Origin: Bugula neritina
Lineage: Eukaryota > Bryozoa > Gymnolaemata > Cheilostomatida > Bugulidae
Length of the DNA stretch: 42,679 bases
NCBI GenBank assembly: GCA_964035545.1
Contig: OZ037770.1
Span: 12,422,963-12,465,641, forward strand
Direction of reading: 5' to 3'
The notes under the pieces: model-generated
What the model saw: only the letters and a program-made list of their open reading frames with translations
Databases searched by the model: none
What the model was told of the DNA's origin: nothing
Made by a program: the position numbers and the translations under genes
Part shown: positions 10,995 through 23,043 of the stretch, piece by piece
Numbering within the stretch: position 1 is the stretch's first letter
Layout of the letters: each line of letters begins with the position of its first letter

Positions 10995-12950
10995 GAGCTT
11001 TTGAGGTCGTCACTGCACGCTATATATATGTTAGAATTATTAGTCTACTGTGCTTGGTTGTGTATATGTATGCAGCCCAATTATTAATTAAACAAACGCA
11101 AGTCTTTCTAACACCCATACTAAGGACTTTCAACGATTTTCTGGTTTCAGCTGCATGCTGAATAAAATAATTATAACTTATAAAGCTATTCATTGTACGT
11201 TATGAGTTGTGTGTAGTCAACATTATATGTTAGTTGTTGTTTAACAGGTATGTATTTTGGTGCACAAATGCTAACCTGAAGTAAAGTTAACTATAATAAT
11301 GTATTATAAATTTTATATTAAATAATAAATGTTCTCTTTCACCTGCTGCAAGTGGTTCTTATTAGCATAACCATGTTTTATATGCATCAAACAGTTCAAT
11401 TAATGTCATTATATTTCCTAATAATTTTAATCAGCTATTGAAACACCTTAATTATATGCTTCATAAAAAGGCTATACAATATTCAATCTGCTAAAAAAAC
11501 GTCTTGCTTGATGCAAACAAAAAGTAATTTTACTTATTTGGTTAAAGAGCATATTATATGACACAAAATGTTTTTGCTATTTAAATATAGCCATTTATAT
11601 ATTATATTATACAACAATATTTATATTATATTACATAATCTAGTAGATACTTTCAATTTATTTTAATTGTTGTTTACAAAAACTAAACACTGAGCTATTA
11701 AGGCTGACTAAAACTTGCACCATTTATCCAACAGAAATATGACATGAACATAGTCTAATTGGTGTATGCAGCACTACGTTTCTACTGCCTTGTGAATGAA
11801 TGCTCTGCGGATGAACTAATGATTGTGCCTTCAAACATTAAATAAAAACCTATTGCATAATAATCAATAAATAATTAGCCTTTCTATGATTATATCGCCA
11901 CTGCTTTCACAAGAAGGTCAATAACGCACTATGTGCTATATATATATATACTCTTTCTCTATTCACACTTAGCCGCATGCACCGTAGGCGGTAACGAAAA
12001 TTGTCAGCCAATTTTACAAATGTCAGAGCTTCCTGTACGGCACTTCCGTATTTTGGGACCAAGCACTAACAAACAGGAAGACTTCGCATCAATTTATTGA
12101 ATATAAATGTCTAATGAAGTGTCATAGATCGTACCCAATAGCGCACTTGAAGAACTGCAGCCCGGACACATCAAAATTGGCTGATATTTTACGTTATGGC
12201 CTACAGTGGGGCAAAGTGTAAATGATGGGTATAAGAGTTTGCATTCTCTAATTGCCAATAGCTAGCTCAAGCATATACATGCTAGCAGATAATCCAAATG
12301 GTTGCAGAGTGTAGTGTTTTTCTACAACCAATCACATTGATCCAATTGGCTAATAGATAAATAAACCTTACTATAATCCATTTATTACATGTGATTATTT
12401 TATGACTCCAGGTTCAGTAAAGTTCCATGTTTATATTTATCATTAAATCAATTAAACTGCACTTAGAAAGTTTCTACAAAATACTTCTATGTATATGCTT
12501 TGTTTTTTTTAGAATGTTATTTTCATCTATACTTGATAATCCACAACGTCTATTTATGGCACAGTTTATTGAAAATACAAATTAATACTACATTTTATGG
12601 TGTATTGTTCAGTCACATAACAATAATAAACACAACAATATATGTATACAAAGAAATAGGAATACATTAAAATTGTCAAAATAACTACTAAATTTCTTTT
12701 TCAAACTGCATTTCAATATTACAGATAATATTTGACTGAGGAACATGAGTTGCAAAAAGTACATGTGACGACGTATGTTTATTTGAGAGGGTTTCTTTTT
12801 TAGAATATCAGTGTACATAATACGACTGAATAAAAAATTATACCTACAAATTAAGGAATGAATACGATGACCATTCTTTTTGCGAACTTTAAAAGTGCAC
12901 AAATACAATTGCCTTTTAAATATATTGGCGGAGTAAACAGGAACGGTTTT
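10995..12950. other. Intergenic region between tails of genes 2 and 3
   Basis: AT-rich sequence between two convergent genes. It holds the candidate poly(A) signal of gene 2 and, from about 12410, the 3' flank of gene 3 that is repeated beside gene 4. A slightly less AT-rich part near 11970-12200 shows no frame or RNA fold I recognise. Confidence 0.4.
11161..11166 (+). promoter_or_regulatory. Candidate polyadenylation signal of gene 2
   Basis: An AATAAA hexamer lies 167 bp after the gene 2 stop codon and fits a normal 3' UTR length. In sequence this AT-rich the hexamer also arises by chance. Confidence 0.35.
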
Positions 12951-15900
12951 TTATTTCCATAGCAACAGAGCCAAAGTTTGTTGTCTAATAACCTTGAACT
13001 TAATTTCATAAAGGTTTATAGTTGTTTCAGCATTAAACAGAATCTGAACAAAGCGGCCACTGATTGGTTGATCACATGTAATCAGAGTGTAGTATCTGTT
13101 GAGATAACCATCAACATATTTACACAGAACTTCTCTGTTAGATCCAGTAAACTCTATATCTTCCTCTACCATAGCAACTGTTACTTCTGCGTTGACGGAT
13201 CTTTTAGCATATATTACTCCTAAAGCATAATTTATGCAAGTTAATTTTTTTTCATATGCAAATAATATTTTGGCATTACATGAAACACAAATATGATTAT
13301 AGTATAAATCTAGTGTAAGAATCATTATTAAGTAATTATAAATTAAGCAATTTTATACCAGTCAGACGGTTTGGCTTACTCGTAAATCTGTTGAGAATGT
13401 TGACAGCCCAGACACAGTGTACATCTCCCAGGTTTACTCTCCACCATGGTCTACTTTCTCTTCTACTGCTTGCTAGTGACGCAAAGGGATCTGATGGCTC
13501 ATAGATGCCATCAACAGCCATGGATGCTTGGAACGAGAGAGTTTCTTTTGAATTCTTATATTCAGAGGACAGTTGCGCTGGTTTATCTGTAGATTAATAA
13601 CCAACAACATGAGCTACATGTAGCTAAAAGTATCTTTGTTGATTTAGTATTATATAGGTGTTATAGAGCTATAGGGAGCAGACTCTGTTTATACTGGTTA
13701 AAGCTTGAAACTAGTGAACTACAAGGTAAGGGGTTAGAGTTCAACCACAAGTCAATGGCTCAGTCCAATGCCTGTGGCGATATATGAAGAGGGTCACCTA
13801 TAGTGGTAATTGTAAGTACCTTTGCTGATTTTAGTGTTATAGATATTATCATAAAACCTTGGAGCACAGCTTTGGGCAGCTGATGAGGGTACAGGCCTAC
13901 TGAAATAAGTACGGTGGTTTGAAAGACGTGAGTGATGTTAGGAACGGCATAAACTCATATTTGTTCCTGTCTCACGTTACAGACATGTTAGTAACCTAAT
14001 TTCAAAAAGTTCTTAGCATCAGGGCCTCTTACAGTGATGGTGATATATAAAAACACACACATCATAGATTGTATGAGAACCGATAGTTTTTTGAAGATCA
14101 AATCTATATTCTTAGTTTTACATGTTGACAAGGATTCTTCTAAGTATTACAGCAACTGTAGAGTTTACTGCGGAAATATACAGCTTTTAAATCAGGTTCA
14201 AATAAATAAGTATGCTCACTTCTAGCCAGTAAGTTGCTGAATCTTTCTCCAACATCTGCTCTGATGTAGAAATCAGAATCATCTCCCCTTCCTTCAGAAT
14301 ACAGATTAGGGTTAACACATGTTTTAACAGAGCACTTCTTGGTTAGCCTATCATATGTGAATCCATTGCATTCTTCTCTTCTCATACAATCAAAGCCACA
14401 GTAGCTGGTAGAGATGGCTGTCCCAGAGTCATGCTGGGGAATGTTGGATAGAAATTCTGGCATGACATAACTCTTGTAGAGGACAGTCTGGTAACCAAAT
14501 ACTGCCAGAGCTGTGAGCTCTACCAACACCACTGCAAAAAATAACATGGAACATAAAAGCAATTCTCAAATTGTTAGAGGTTTATAGTTACATGCAATTA
14601 TTTTATAGATGATATAAATTAATTATATATATACTTTAATATAAGCTCAGCGTCTAAAATTGAGAGTGTACAGATCACATCAATAAAACTGTGGCTTAAT
14701 TGTATATTGTGTCCATACTAGAATATTGTTATTGAACAAACTGCTATAAATTGTTTACATCCACAACACAGCAAATTGATTTGTTTAATTATTTATTCTA
14801 AATTAATTTATTTTAGTGACACATGCCACGTTGTGCTACAAAGTGATTGCATGAGGTTGTTACACATTGTGAAGCGTGATAAATATATTTCTTCTATTTT
14901 CTGTATTTTGTGTTTTGATTTATAAAGAACTTGGTCATACCAATTTTTAATAAATATACACTCATTAGGGGTAACGGGGGGGGGGGGGGGGGGCACAACG
15001 GTCATAGGGGTACAAAAAGCCAGGCAAATTGTGAGAGAACTTATTGACTTAAAGTTGTGATTTTTTTTTCATGAAAAAGTATTGACATAAACATTCAGCC
15101 ATTGTAGTTTCAACACTTGCAGAACATACGCATTGAAAAGGCGAGTAAAAAACTGTTTTTACCTACTTTTTGTAAAATTTTTAAGATGTCGTTAAAGCTT
15201 TATAACTTTTTACACTCAAAGGCAACAAGCCTACATTTTACTAATATTGTTGCCATTGCTTGTCTCTACATTGCTTAATTATTATAACAGCAAACTCTAA
15301 AATAAATTTTCCTTGAGGCACATTTATGTTCAATTTGGCCATCCGGGGCACAATGGGCCACGCTGACCGGGGCACAATGGACCACCTGATTATTGTACCC
15401 TGGTCACTGTTATTAGTCTGTTTGCCTAAAAAGTTGGTTGAAATGTTACTAAAATCTATAGATATAGCCATTTCTGACCTTTTTGTAAAATGTCAAAGAC
15501 ATCATGGTGAGAAATTGTTTAAACTAATGTCGGAGTCTGATATTGGACGCTATACGAGTTCCAATATTCGGGCCTCGACTTTCGGACAGGATCAGTGTTT
15601 GAACTTTTCCCTGTGTATAAGGAGATGAGCTCACAGGGTAGAGTCAGTCTATATTACTGGAGCTCGCCAGATAAAGACCACTTTTACTCGCTACTTATAG
15701 AGCAATAAAGGTTTCTACACTCAAGTTCACTACCACATCTTGTTTCTTCTATACTGGAGTTATGCTCCCTACTTAAATTGCATTCTACCCACAACACCAC
15801 TACAATATTTTATTGCTTGATAGTAATGCCATCTTATTTGATATAATGACAAATTATAAACCTTTAAAACAGGATATTATAGCAAAATCAGTCATAGACT

Positions 15901-15989
15901 ATTGTAAAATACAATATTTTTAAAACACTTGAAAATATTTATAGAAACTTTAACTTACGAAATCCGAATATCAGATATTTGCCAGTCAT
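12951..15989 (-). CDS. Gene 3: PAN/apple-like + F-type lectin protein with altered C-terminus
   Basis: Exons on the minus strand: A 15959-15989, B 14220-14531, C 13380-13586, D 12951-13219 (819 nt, 272 residues). All splice sites are GT-AG and phase 1. The signal peptide starts MTGKYLIFGF and continues LVLVELTALAVFG. The PAN-like module is complete. The lectin domain has PWWRVNLGD (Asn for the usual Asp), and the pocket-His position is Ser (LASSRRESRPWW). Compared with gene 4, one C is missing on the plus strand at about 13001-13003. The usual ending EIEVQGY is therefore replaced by EIKFKVIRQQTLALLLWK, with a new TAA at 12951-12953 that overlaps AATAAA. The ancestral stop lay at 12985-12987. 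Losing the last beta strand of the jelly-roll could destabilise the domain. It may be a damaged copy or a variant; an assembly indel is also possible. Confidence 0.7.
13668..14060 (+). repeat. Two decayed SINE copies in gene 3 C-B intron
   Basis: The first remnant (about 13668-13800) matches the one in gene 1 at the same intron position (GGAGCAG..CTCTGTTTATACTGG, GAGTTCAACCACAAGTCA). The second (about 13855-14060) has GTGATGTTAGGAACGGCATA and a CTTAGCATCAGGGCCTCTTA tail. The host sequence before the first copy (ttagtattatat..gttatagag) is repeated before the second, so one local duplication is likely. Both recur in gene 4. Confidence 0.55.
14976..14993 (+). repeat. 18-G homopolymer in gene 3 A-B intron
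   Basis: An uninterrupted run of 18 G stands out in otherwise AT-rich sequence. Block 2 has no equivalent run here. It could form G-quadruplex on the plus strand, or its length could be a sequencing uncertainty. Confidence 0.8.
15505..15795 (+). mobile_element. LTR-like segment (copy 1) in gene 3 A-B intron
   Basis: A promoter-like unit reads opposite to gene 3. It has a TATA-like GTATAAGG near 15615, then GTAGAGTCAGTC and CTGGAGCTCGCCAGATAAA, AATAAA at 15704-15709 and a T/C-rich end. TATA followed by a poly(A) signal about 90 bp later resembles the U3-R-U5 of an LTR. The sequence recurs in block 2 (21195-21495). No TG/CA ends, coding region or second LTR could be found, so a solo LTR is only the best guess. 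Confidence 0.4.
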
Positions 15990-16018
15990 TTCTTTAGCTG
16001 TTCTATCAGCCAAGTGAC

Positions 16019-16045
16019 TTTATAGCAGAGGGAAAGCTGTTTATA
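16019..16045 (-). promoter_or_regulatory. Candidate TATA elements of gene 3
   Basis: Two TATAAA-type motifs on the minus strand lie about 30 and 50 bp upstream of the exon A ATG, in the same context as genes 1 and 4. Confidence 0.35.
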
Positions 16046-18410
16046 GCTAAACCAAATATTACATAACTAATCAAGCAATACTCTATTTTTATTCTACATT
16101 GCAAATATAATGATTCTAGACTTTAGATGTATTGAACGAAGTACTGGCACAATTACCAGGATTTTAATTAATTTCTTTTTAATATAATATTTATATTTAA
16201 ATACTTTATATTGATTGCAAGAATCCAATTTTCAAATCTGAAATTAAGTAAGCAACATGAAAGAAATATTAAACTATTTAACATTTCAATAACAGTGAAC
16301 CAATCGACACAATAGTGTGATATGAGCATCTTTTATCTAGTATAATGAACTTTACAACTTAAAAAGACAAAGAAACATCTACGACTGTATGATGTAATAC
16401 GCTAAGCGTTACTAAAATTGTTCAGCCAACACAAGACTGCACAAGTAAATGTTTAATGCATTCAAAAATCAGAATTTCGAAAGTGTGGGCTTTAAAATAA
16501 AATTTTTAAATTTTGGAAAAACACTTCGTATACGTGACAAAACAGACTTATGAATTCCAGATTATGTGCACTTGAGGCATCTAAGCACTACAGATCATTG
16601 CAGTGTTTCTTGATCAATAATGATCAGTTAGCAAGCTTTTTGAATGATAAATTTGGAATCTAAAAAACTTAAAGTAAAATATATTTATATTTTAGTCCAA
16701 TGTAGTTCATAACTATATATAAGAACATTCAATAATACAGTGCATAGCAACAATACTTATATGGAAGTATTATATAATACTTATACTAAATTTACTGTAA
16801 TTATAATTTTTCCCCGCTTAGCTTTTGATGTAATGTATGTTTTATTATGAGCTATCATAGCTCATCAACTATTGTATAAATCAATGTTTTGTTTTTGCTC
16901 AATTTTGACTAGTTATATTACACGAAGCAGTCAATATGCTGAAAGAAAAGTTTATTCCACGCATGACACCAGCGCACTCCAAGTTAATTTTGATGGTGAA
17001 GCTGCAGTAACAACTCTACTTAGATAATAATTGAAGGGACAGTGCTAGTAATGATGCAAAAGGTAAGAGGAGAAAAATCTTAAAAAGGAAACATCACAAA
17101 TCGAGGAGACAAATCTAAATAGAGGACAACAGGGTGTGGAAAGCATGTAAAGCATGTTCCATCTCACTCAAAAGTCAAATGATTGTTTTATGCAACATTG
17201 TAATTTACACAGATATTGATATTCCATACATGTATATTTTCAACACCCTTATGAATTACCAAATATGGGAGTGGCTAGTTCTATAACTAATTTGAAACTC
17301 AATTAATTTCCTTCTGTTGTATTGGAGTTGTGAATTTTATGTTATGTCACATTGCAGTTATTTTATTTATGCTGTAGAGACTACACTTGGTTGAGGGCTA
17401 AAAACTAACTTATATTTGTAAATCTTCATCTTATATATACACAGAATATGACATCATATACAGTTGCCAATCATCATCTGATTCATGCAGTAATAACAAA
17501 CAACTCTATTGTATACAGTAAACATTCAAAACATTATTATAGTGTACTCATGCAATAGTTGCATTTAGCTGTTCTTTTTGCATTATAAGTATATATAAAG
17601 GAGCCACTATATAGTGACATGCTGACTATAGTTAACAATTTACAGTCATAGCCTAAGAATCTAACTCTTTATAGGTTTGCAACACTTGCTCAATTGTGAG
17701 TTAGTTCTTCAGGCTAGGGTTGTTTTAAACTTTAGTGTTTAGCATTTTTGTGTGGGTAATAGTAATTTTCAATAAGAATAACGTGCAAGCTGTAGGTTGC
17801 ACTTTAATCCAATTTCTATAGTTTTGTTACGTATATTTAGGTATCATTTTCAAACGGAATGCTAATTAAGATGGTAAGCTCTATGGCTAATTAAAACCTC
17901 TTATGAAAATAACGAGCAATGAAGAAAAAGGACATTGAGGAGAAATAAGCAATTATTTTCTAGGAATATGAAGTAGACCGACTATATGAAATATAGCGAA
18001 CTAGCAGCCAGTATTAGTTATGCGCATAGGTTTAAGCCTGGTTCGCAATGCATTTGTTTATTGTACTTTATTTTACAAGCTATATTGTAGTATTATTCAT
18101 AGGACTTGCAATTATATAAAAAGAAAATTTAATACTTTTGTATGTCAAAAGTATAACAAATATTGTTGAAATACTAAAGCATGATTTACAAAGATGTTAT
18201 GTCCAAGTTATAGTCATTGGCCAGCCAGGGTGGAAGAGTGAAGATACTAAAAAGCATTTTACTCAGAGTATACTTATATACATAGCAAAGGACAAACAAT
18301 ATTTTATAAATTTTCAAATGTACCAAATAATTTTGTGAAACAAAAGGAAACAAACAGATTTAGAAGAGAAACTCTTTTTTTAACTTACGAAAGTTTTATG
18401 GAACGATATA

Positions 18411-18486
18411 TTATATGTGTGCATGTGTGTGCGTGTGTGCGTGTGTGCGTGTGTGCGTGTGCGCGTGTGCGCGTGTGCGCGTGTAT
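18411..18486 (+). repeat. (GTGTGC)n microsatellite at the block 1/block 2 boundary
   Basis: Alternating purine-pyrimidine GT/GC repeats sit between the end of block 1 homology (about 18360) and the start of block 2 homology (about 18495). The position suggests the repeat lies at or near the tandem-duplication junction. It is also Z-DNA-prone. Confidence 0.75.
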
Positions 18487-19769
18487 GTAGTATATTGTGC
18501 ATGCCTTGGTCACTCCCATGCTTATATTTTTTATTAAATCAGTTAAACTGCATTTAGGGAGTTTCTATAACAAAATACTTTTATCTACTTTTTGCAGAAT
18601 GCTATTTTCATACAAATTTAATATGCCACAGCCCCTATTCATAGCACAGTTTAATAGAAATACAAGTAAACACTACATTTTATGGTGTATTGTTCAATCA
18701 CATAACAATAGTATACACAACAATATATGTGTACAAACAAATAGGAATCCATTAAAATTGTCAAAATAAGTACTGAATTTCTTTTTCAAACTGCATTTCA
18801 ATATTACAGATAATATTTGACTGAAGAAAACGAGTTGCAAAAAGTACATGTGATGACTAATGTTTATTCAAGACAATTTCTTCTTTACAATATCAGTACA
18901 TAATATGGCTAAATAAAAAATTATACCTACAAATTAAGGCATGAATACGATAACCATTTTTTTTACGAGCTTGAAAAATGCACAAATACAATATTGCCAT
19001 TGAAGTATTATATTCGCAGAGTAAACAGGGCGGGGGGGGGGTTATTGTATTTTCATAGCAACAGAGCCAAAGATTATTGTCTAATAACCCTGAACTTCAA
19101 TTTCATAAAGGTTTATAGTTGTTACAGCATTAAACAGAATCTGGACAAAGCGGCCACTGATTGGTTGATCACATGTAATCAGAGTGTAGTATCTGTTAAG
19201 ATAACCATTAACATATTTACACAGAACTTCTCTGTTAGATCCAGTAAACTCTATATCTTCCTCTACCATTGCCACTGTTACTTCTGCGTTGATGGATCTT
19301 TGAACATATTCTACTCCTAAAAACATAATTTATACATATGTTACTTCTTTCAAATAGGGTAATGCAAATAATATTTTGGCATTACATAGAACACAAATAT
19401 GATTATATAGTATGGATCTAGTGTTAGAATCATTATTAAGTAATTATAAATTAAGCAATTTTATACCAGTCAGACGGTTTGGCTTACTCGTAAATCTGTT
19501 GAGAATGTTGACAGCCCAGACACAGTGTACATCTCCCAGGTTTACTCTCCACCATGGTCTACTTTCTCTTCTACTGTGTGTTAGTGACGCAAAGGGATCT
19601 GATGGCTCATAGATGCCATCAACAGCCATGGATGCTTGGAACGAGAGAGTTTCTTTTGAATTCTTATATTCAGAGGACAGTTGCGCTGGTTTATCTAGAA
19701 AAATATAAATAACAACATGAGTTAGTTAAAAACAGCTTTGTTGATTTAGTATTATATAATTGTTATAGA

Positions 19770-20145
19770 ACTATATAGGAAGCAGCCTCTATTTATACTG
19801 GTTAAAGCTCGAACCTAGTGAACTATACATGCAGGGTAAGGGATTGGAGTTCAACCACAAGTCAGTGGCTCAGTCCAATATGAAGATGGTCATCTGGTCA
19901 TAATTTTAAGTACTTTTGCTGACTTTAGTTTTATAGATATTGTTATAGAATTTTGGAGCACAGCTTTGGGCAGCTGATGAGGGTGCAGACCTACTGAAAT
20001 AGGTTTGGTGGTTTGAAAGACGTGAGTGATGTTAGGAACGGCATAAACTCATATTTGCTCCTGTCTCACGTAACAGACATGTCAATAGCTTAATTTCGAA
20101 AAGTCTTTAGCATCAGGGTCTCTTACAGTGATAGTGATATATAAA
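19770..20145 (+). repeat. Two decayed SINE copies in gene 4 C-B intron
   Basis: They are the same two remnants as in gene 3 (about 19770-19905 and 19955-20145), at the same position and orientation. They arrived before block 1 and block 2 separated. Confidence 0.55.
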
Positions 20146-21194
20146 AACACACACATCATAGATTGTATGAAAACCGATAGTTTTTTGAAGATCAAATCTA
20201 TATTCTTAGTTTTACATGTTGACAAGGATTCTTCTAAGTATAACAGAAACTGTAGAGTTTGCTGCAGAAATACACAGTTTATAAATTAGGTTCAAATAAA
20301 TAAGTATGCTCACTTCTAGCCAGTAAGTTGCTGAATCTTTCTGCAATTCATCTGCCCTGATGTAAAAATCAGAATCATCTCCCTGTCCTTCGAGATACAG
20401 ATTAGGGTAAACACATGTTTTAACAGAGCACTTCTTGGTTAGCCAATCATATGTGAATCCATTGCATTCTTCTCTTCTCATACAATCAAAGCTACAGTAG
20501 CTGGTAGAGGTGGCTGTCCCAGAGTCATGCTGTGAAATGTTGGATAGAGATTCTGGCATGACATAACTCTTGTAGAGGACAGTCTGGTAACCAAATACAA
20601 CCAGAGCTGTGAGCTCTACCAACACCACTGCAAAAAATAACATGGAAAATAAAAGCAATTCTCAAATTGTTAGAGGTTTAAAGTTACATGCAAATATTTT
20701 ATAGATGATATAAATTAATTATATATATATACTTTAATATAAGTTCAGTGTCTAAAATTGAGAGTGTACAGATCACACCAAACTGTGACTTAATTGTATT
20801 GTGTCCATACTAGAATATTGTGATTGAACTAACTACTATAAATTGTTTACATCAACCACACAGCAAATTAATCTGTTTAATTATTTATTCTAAATTAATT
20901 TGTTTTGGTGACACATATGCCACATTGTGCTACAGAGTGATTGCATGAGGTTGTTATACACATTGTGAAGTGTTATGAATATATTTCTGCTATTTTCTGC
21001 ATTTTGTGTTTTGATTTATAAAGAACCTGGTCATACCAATTTTTGATAAATATACACTCATTACTTAATGCAGAATATCTACATAATATTAGGGGAGTGC
21101 ATATTTTAGGTGGTTTACATATATAGTCTACTCATAATGCAGCAGGACAGAACAAAATATTATGCTAGCGGGAGTGGGGAACAAAAGAAATTTT

Positions 21195-21495
21195 ACGATG
21201 ATAAATTGTTTAAACTAATTTCGCAGTCCGACATTGGATGCTACGAGTTTCGATATTCGGGCCCCGACTTTCGGACAGGATCAGGACCAAGAATTTTCTC
21301 TATATATAAGGAGGCGAGGTCACAGAGTAGAGTCAGTCTACTACTGGAGCTCGCCAGATAAAAACCAATTTTACTCGCTACCTATACAGCAATAAAGATT
21401 TCTACACTCAAGTTCACTACCACATCTTGTTTTTTCTATACTGGAGTTATGCTCCCACTTAAATTGCATTCTACCCACACAACTACTACAATATA
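21195..21495 (+). mobile_element. LTR-like segment (copy 2) in gene 4 A-B intron
   Basis: It is homologous to 15505-15795. It has a clearer TATA box (TATATATAAGG near 21302), then GTAGAGTCAGTC, CTGGAGCTCGCCAGATAAA and AATAAA at 21391-21396. Its orientation is opposite to gene 4. The third block lacks it because a deletion also took exon A. Confidence 0.4.
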
Positions 21496-21669
21496 TAATT
21501 ATTGCTTAATAGTAAACTTTTAAAGCAGGATTATAGCAAAATTAGTCATAGACTATTGTAAAATAAAATATTTTTACATTTGAAAATATTTATAGAAACT
21601 TTAACTTACTAAATCCGAATGTCAGATATTTGCCAGTCATTTCCTTAGCTGTTCTATCAACCAAGTAAC

Positions 21670-21696
21670 TTTATAGCAGAGGGAAGGCTGTTTATA
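21670..21696 (-). promoter_or_regulatory. Candidate TATA elements of gene 4
   Basis: The same paired TATAAA motifs as upstream of genes 1 and 3, about 30 and 50 bp before the exon A ATG. Confidence 0.35.
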
Positions 21697-23043
21697 GCTA
21701 AACCAGATATTACATAACTAATCAAGCAACACTCTATTTTCATTCTTATACATTGCAAATATAATGATTCTAGACTTTAGATGTATTGAACGAAGTACTG
21801 GCACAATTATTATATACCAGGAGTTTAATTGATTTTTTTTAAATATATTATTTATATTTAAATACTTTATATTGATTGCAAGAATCCAATTTTCAAATCT
21901 GAAATTAAGCAAACAACATTAAAGAGAAAATAAACTATTGAAAATTTTAATAAAAGCAAATCAATCAACGAAATAGCTTGATGAGCATCTTTTATCTAGT
22001 ATAATGAACTTTACAATTTAAAAAGACAAAGAAACATCTAAGACTGTATGATGTAACAGGCTGCTAAAATTGTTCAGCCAACACAAGACTGCACAATTAA
22101 ATGTTTAATGCATTTAAAAATTAGAATTCCGAAAGTGTGGGCTTTGAGTAAAATTTTTAAATTTTGGAAAATACTTCGTATATGTATAACAAAACAGGCT
22201 TATGAATTCCAGACTATATGTGCACTTGAGGCATCTGTCCATTACAGATCATTGCAGTGTTTCTTGATCAATTATTATCAATTATAGCTTAAGCTTTTTG
22301 AATAATAAATTTAGAATCTAAAAAACTTAAGAAAGTAAAATATATTTATATTTTAGTCCAATGTAGTTCATATAACTAAGAACATTCAATAATATAGTGC
22401 ATAGCAACAATACTTATATTGAAATACTATATAATACTTATACTAGTATTATAGGTTTGACTCTTACTTTTTGATGTAATGTATGTCTTATTATGGGCTA
22501 TCATAGCTCATCAACTATTGTATAAATCAATGTTTTGGTTTTGTTCAATTTTGACTAGTTATATTACACGCAGCAGTCATGATATGCTGAAAGAAAAGTT
22601 TATCCCATGCAGGACACCAGTGCACTCTAAATTAGTTTTGGTGGTGAAGCTGCAGTAACAACTCTACTTAAATATTAAAAAGGGACAGTGCTAGTAATGA
22701 TGCAAAAGGAAAGAAGAGACAAATCTTGATAAGGAAACATCTTAATTGAGGAGACAAATCTAAAGAGAAGACAACAGGATGTGGAAGCATATAAAGCATG
22801 TTCCGTCTCACTCAAGAATTGTTTTATCCAACATTGTATTTACACAGGTATTGATATTCTATGCATGAATATTTTCAACACCCTTATGAATTACCAAATA
22901 TAGCAAATTTAGGGAGTAGCTAATGCTATAATCCATTTGAAACTCACCTAATTTCTTTGTGTTGTATTGGAGTTGTGTACTCAATAGTTCCATTTAGCTG
23001 TTCTTCTTGCATTATAATGTAAGTATAATGGAGTCACCATAGT

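Larger units (their letters stand above)
12410..18360. repeat. Segmental duplication, block 1 (contains gene 3)
   Basis: Sequence flanking and inside gene 3 aligns by eye with block 2 (about 18495-24010). This includes the 3' flank, exons, introns, SINE remnants, LTR-like segment, exon A and about 2.4 kb upstream. A segment near 18135-18345 (GGCCAGCCAGGGTGGAAGAG) recurs near 23790 and 30620 and marks the far end of each block. Confidence 0.75.
19081..21640 (-). pseudogene. Gene 4: PAN/apple-like + F-type lectin copy, frameshifted in exon B
   Basis: Recognisable exons on the minus strand: A 21610-21640, B 20314-20627, C 19488-19694, D 19081-19316. Splice signals are intact. Exon B is 314 nt, not 312: relative to gene 3, two extra bases lie at about 20341-20352. 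The conserved end RADVGERFS becomes RADELQKDS. Read through the normal junction, exon C is then out of frame and stops at TAA 19581-19583, leaving about 150 residues with no lectin domain. I see no nearby alternative donor that repairs the frame. The silent C and D exons remain intact, with the pocket His present (LTHSRRESRPWW), so the lesion is probably recent. If the two bases are an assembly error the gene would be a normal 261-residue member. Confidence 0.7.

Noticed and set aside
12978-13223. Plus-strand frame resembling one at 18994-19320.
   Set aside because: Both are antisense to lectin exon D; their similarity only reflects exon conservation.
15326-15628. 100-codon plus-strand frame in the gene 3 A-B intron.
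   Set aside because: The paralogous part of block 2 does not keep the frame, and the frame overlaps GC-rich repeats and the LTR-like segment. There is no recognisable domain.
18138-18338. Small conserved reading frame (EILKHDL..CYV.VIVIGQPGWK) with a relative at 30613-30798.
   Set aside because: The middle copy (near 23790) is broken by one extra base giving TAG. In the intact pair most codon differences change the amino acid and few are silent, so I see no protein-level constraint. It is ordinary duplicated non-coding DNA.
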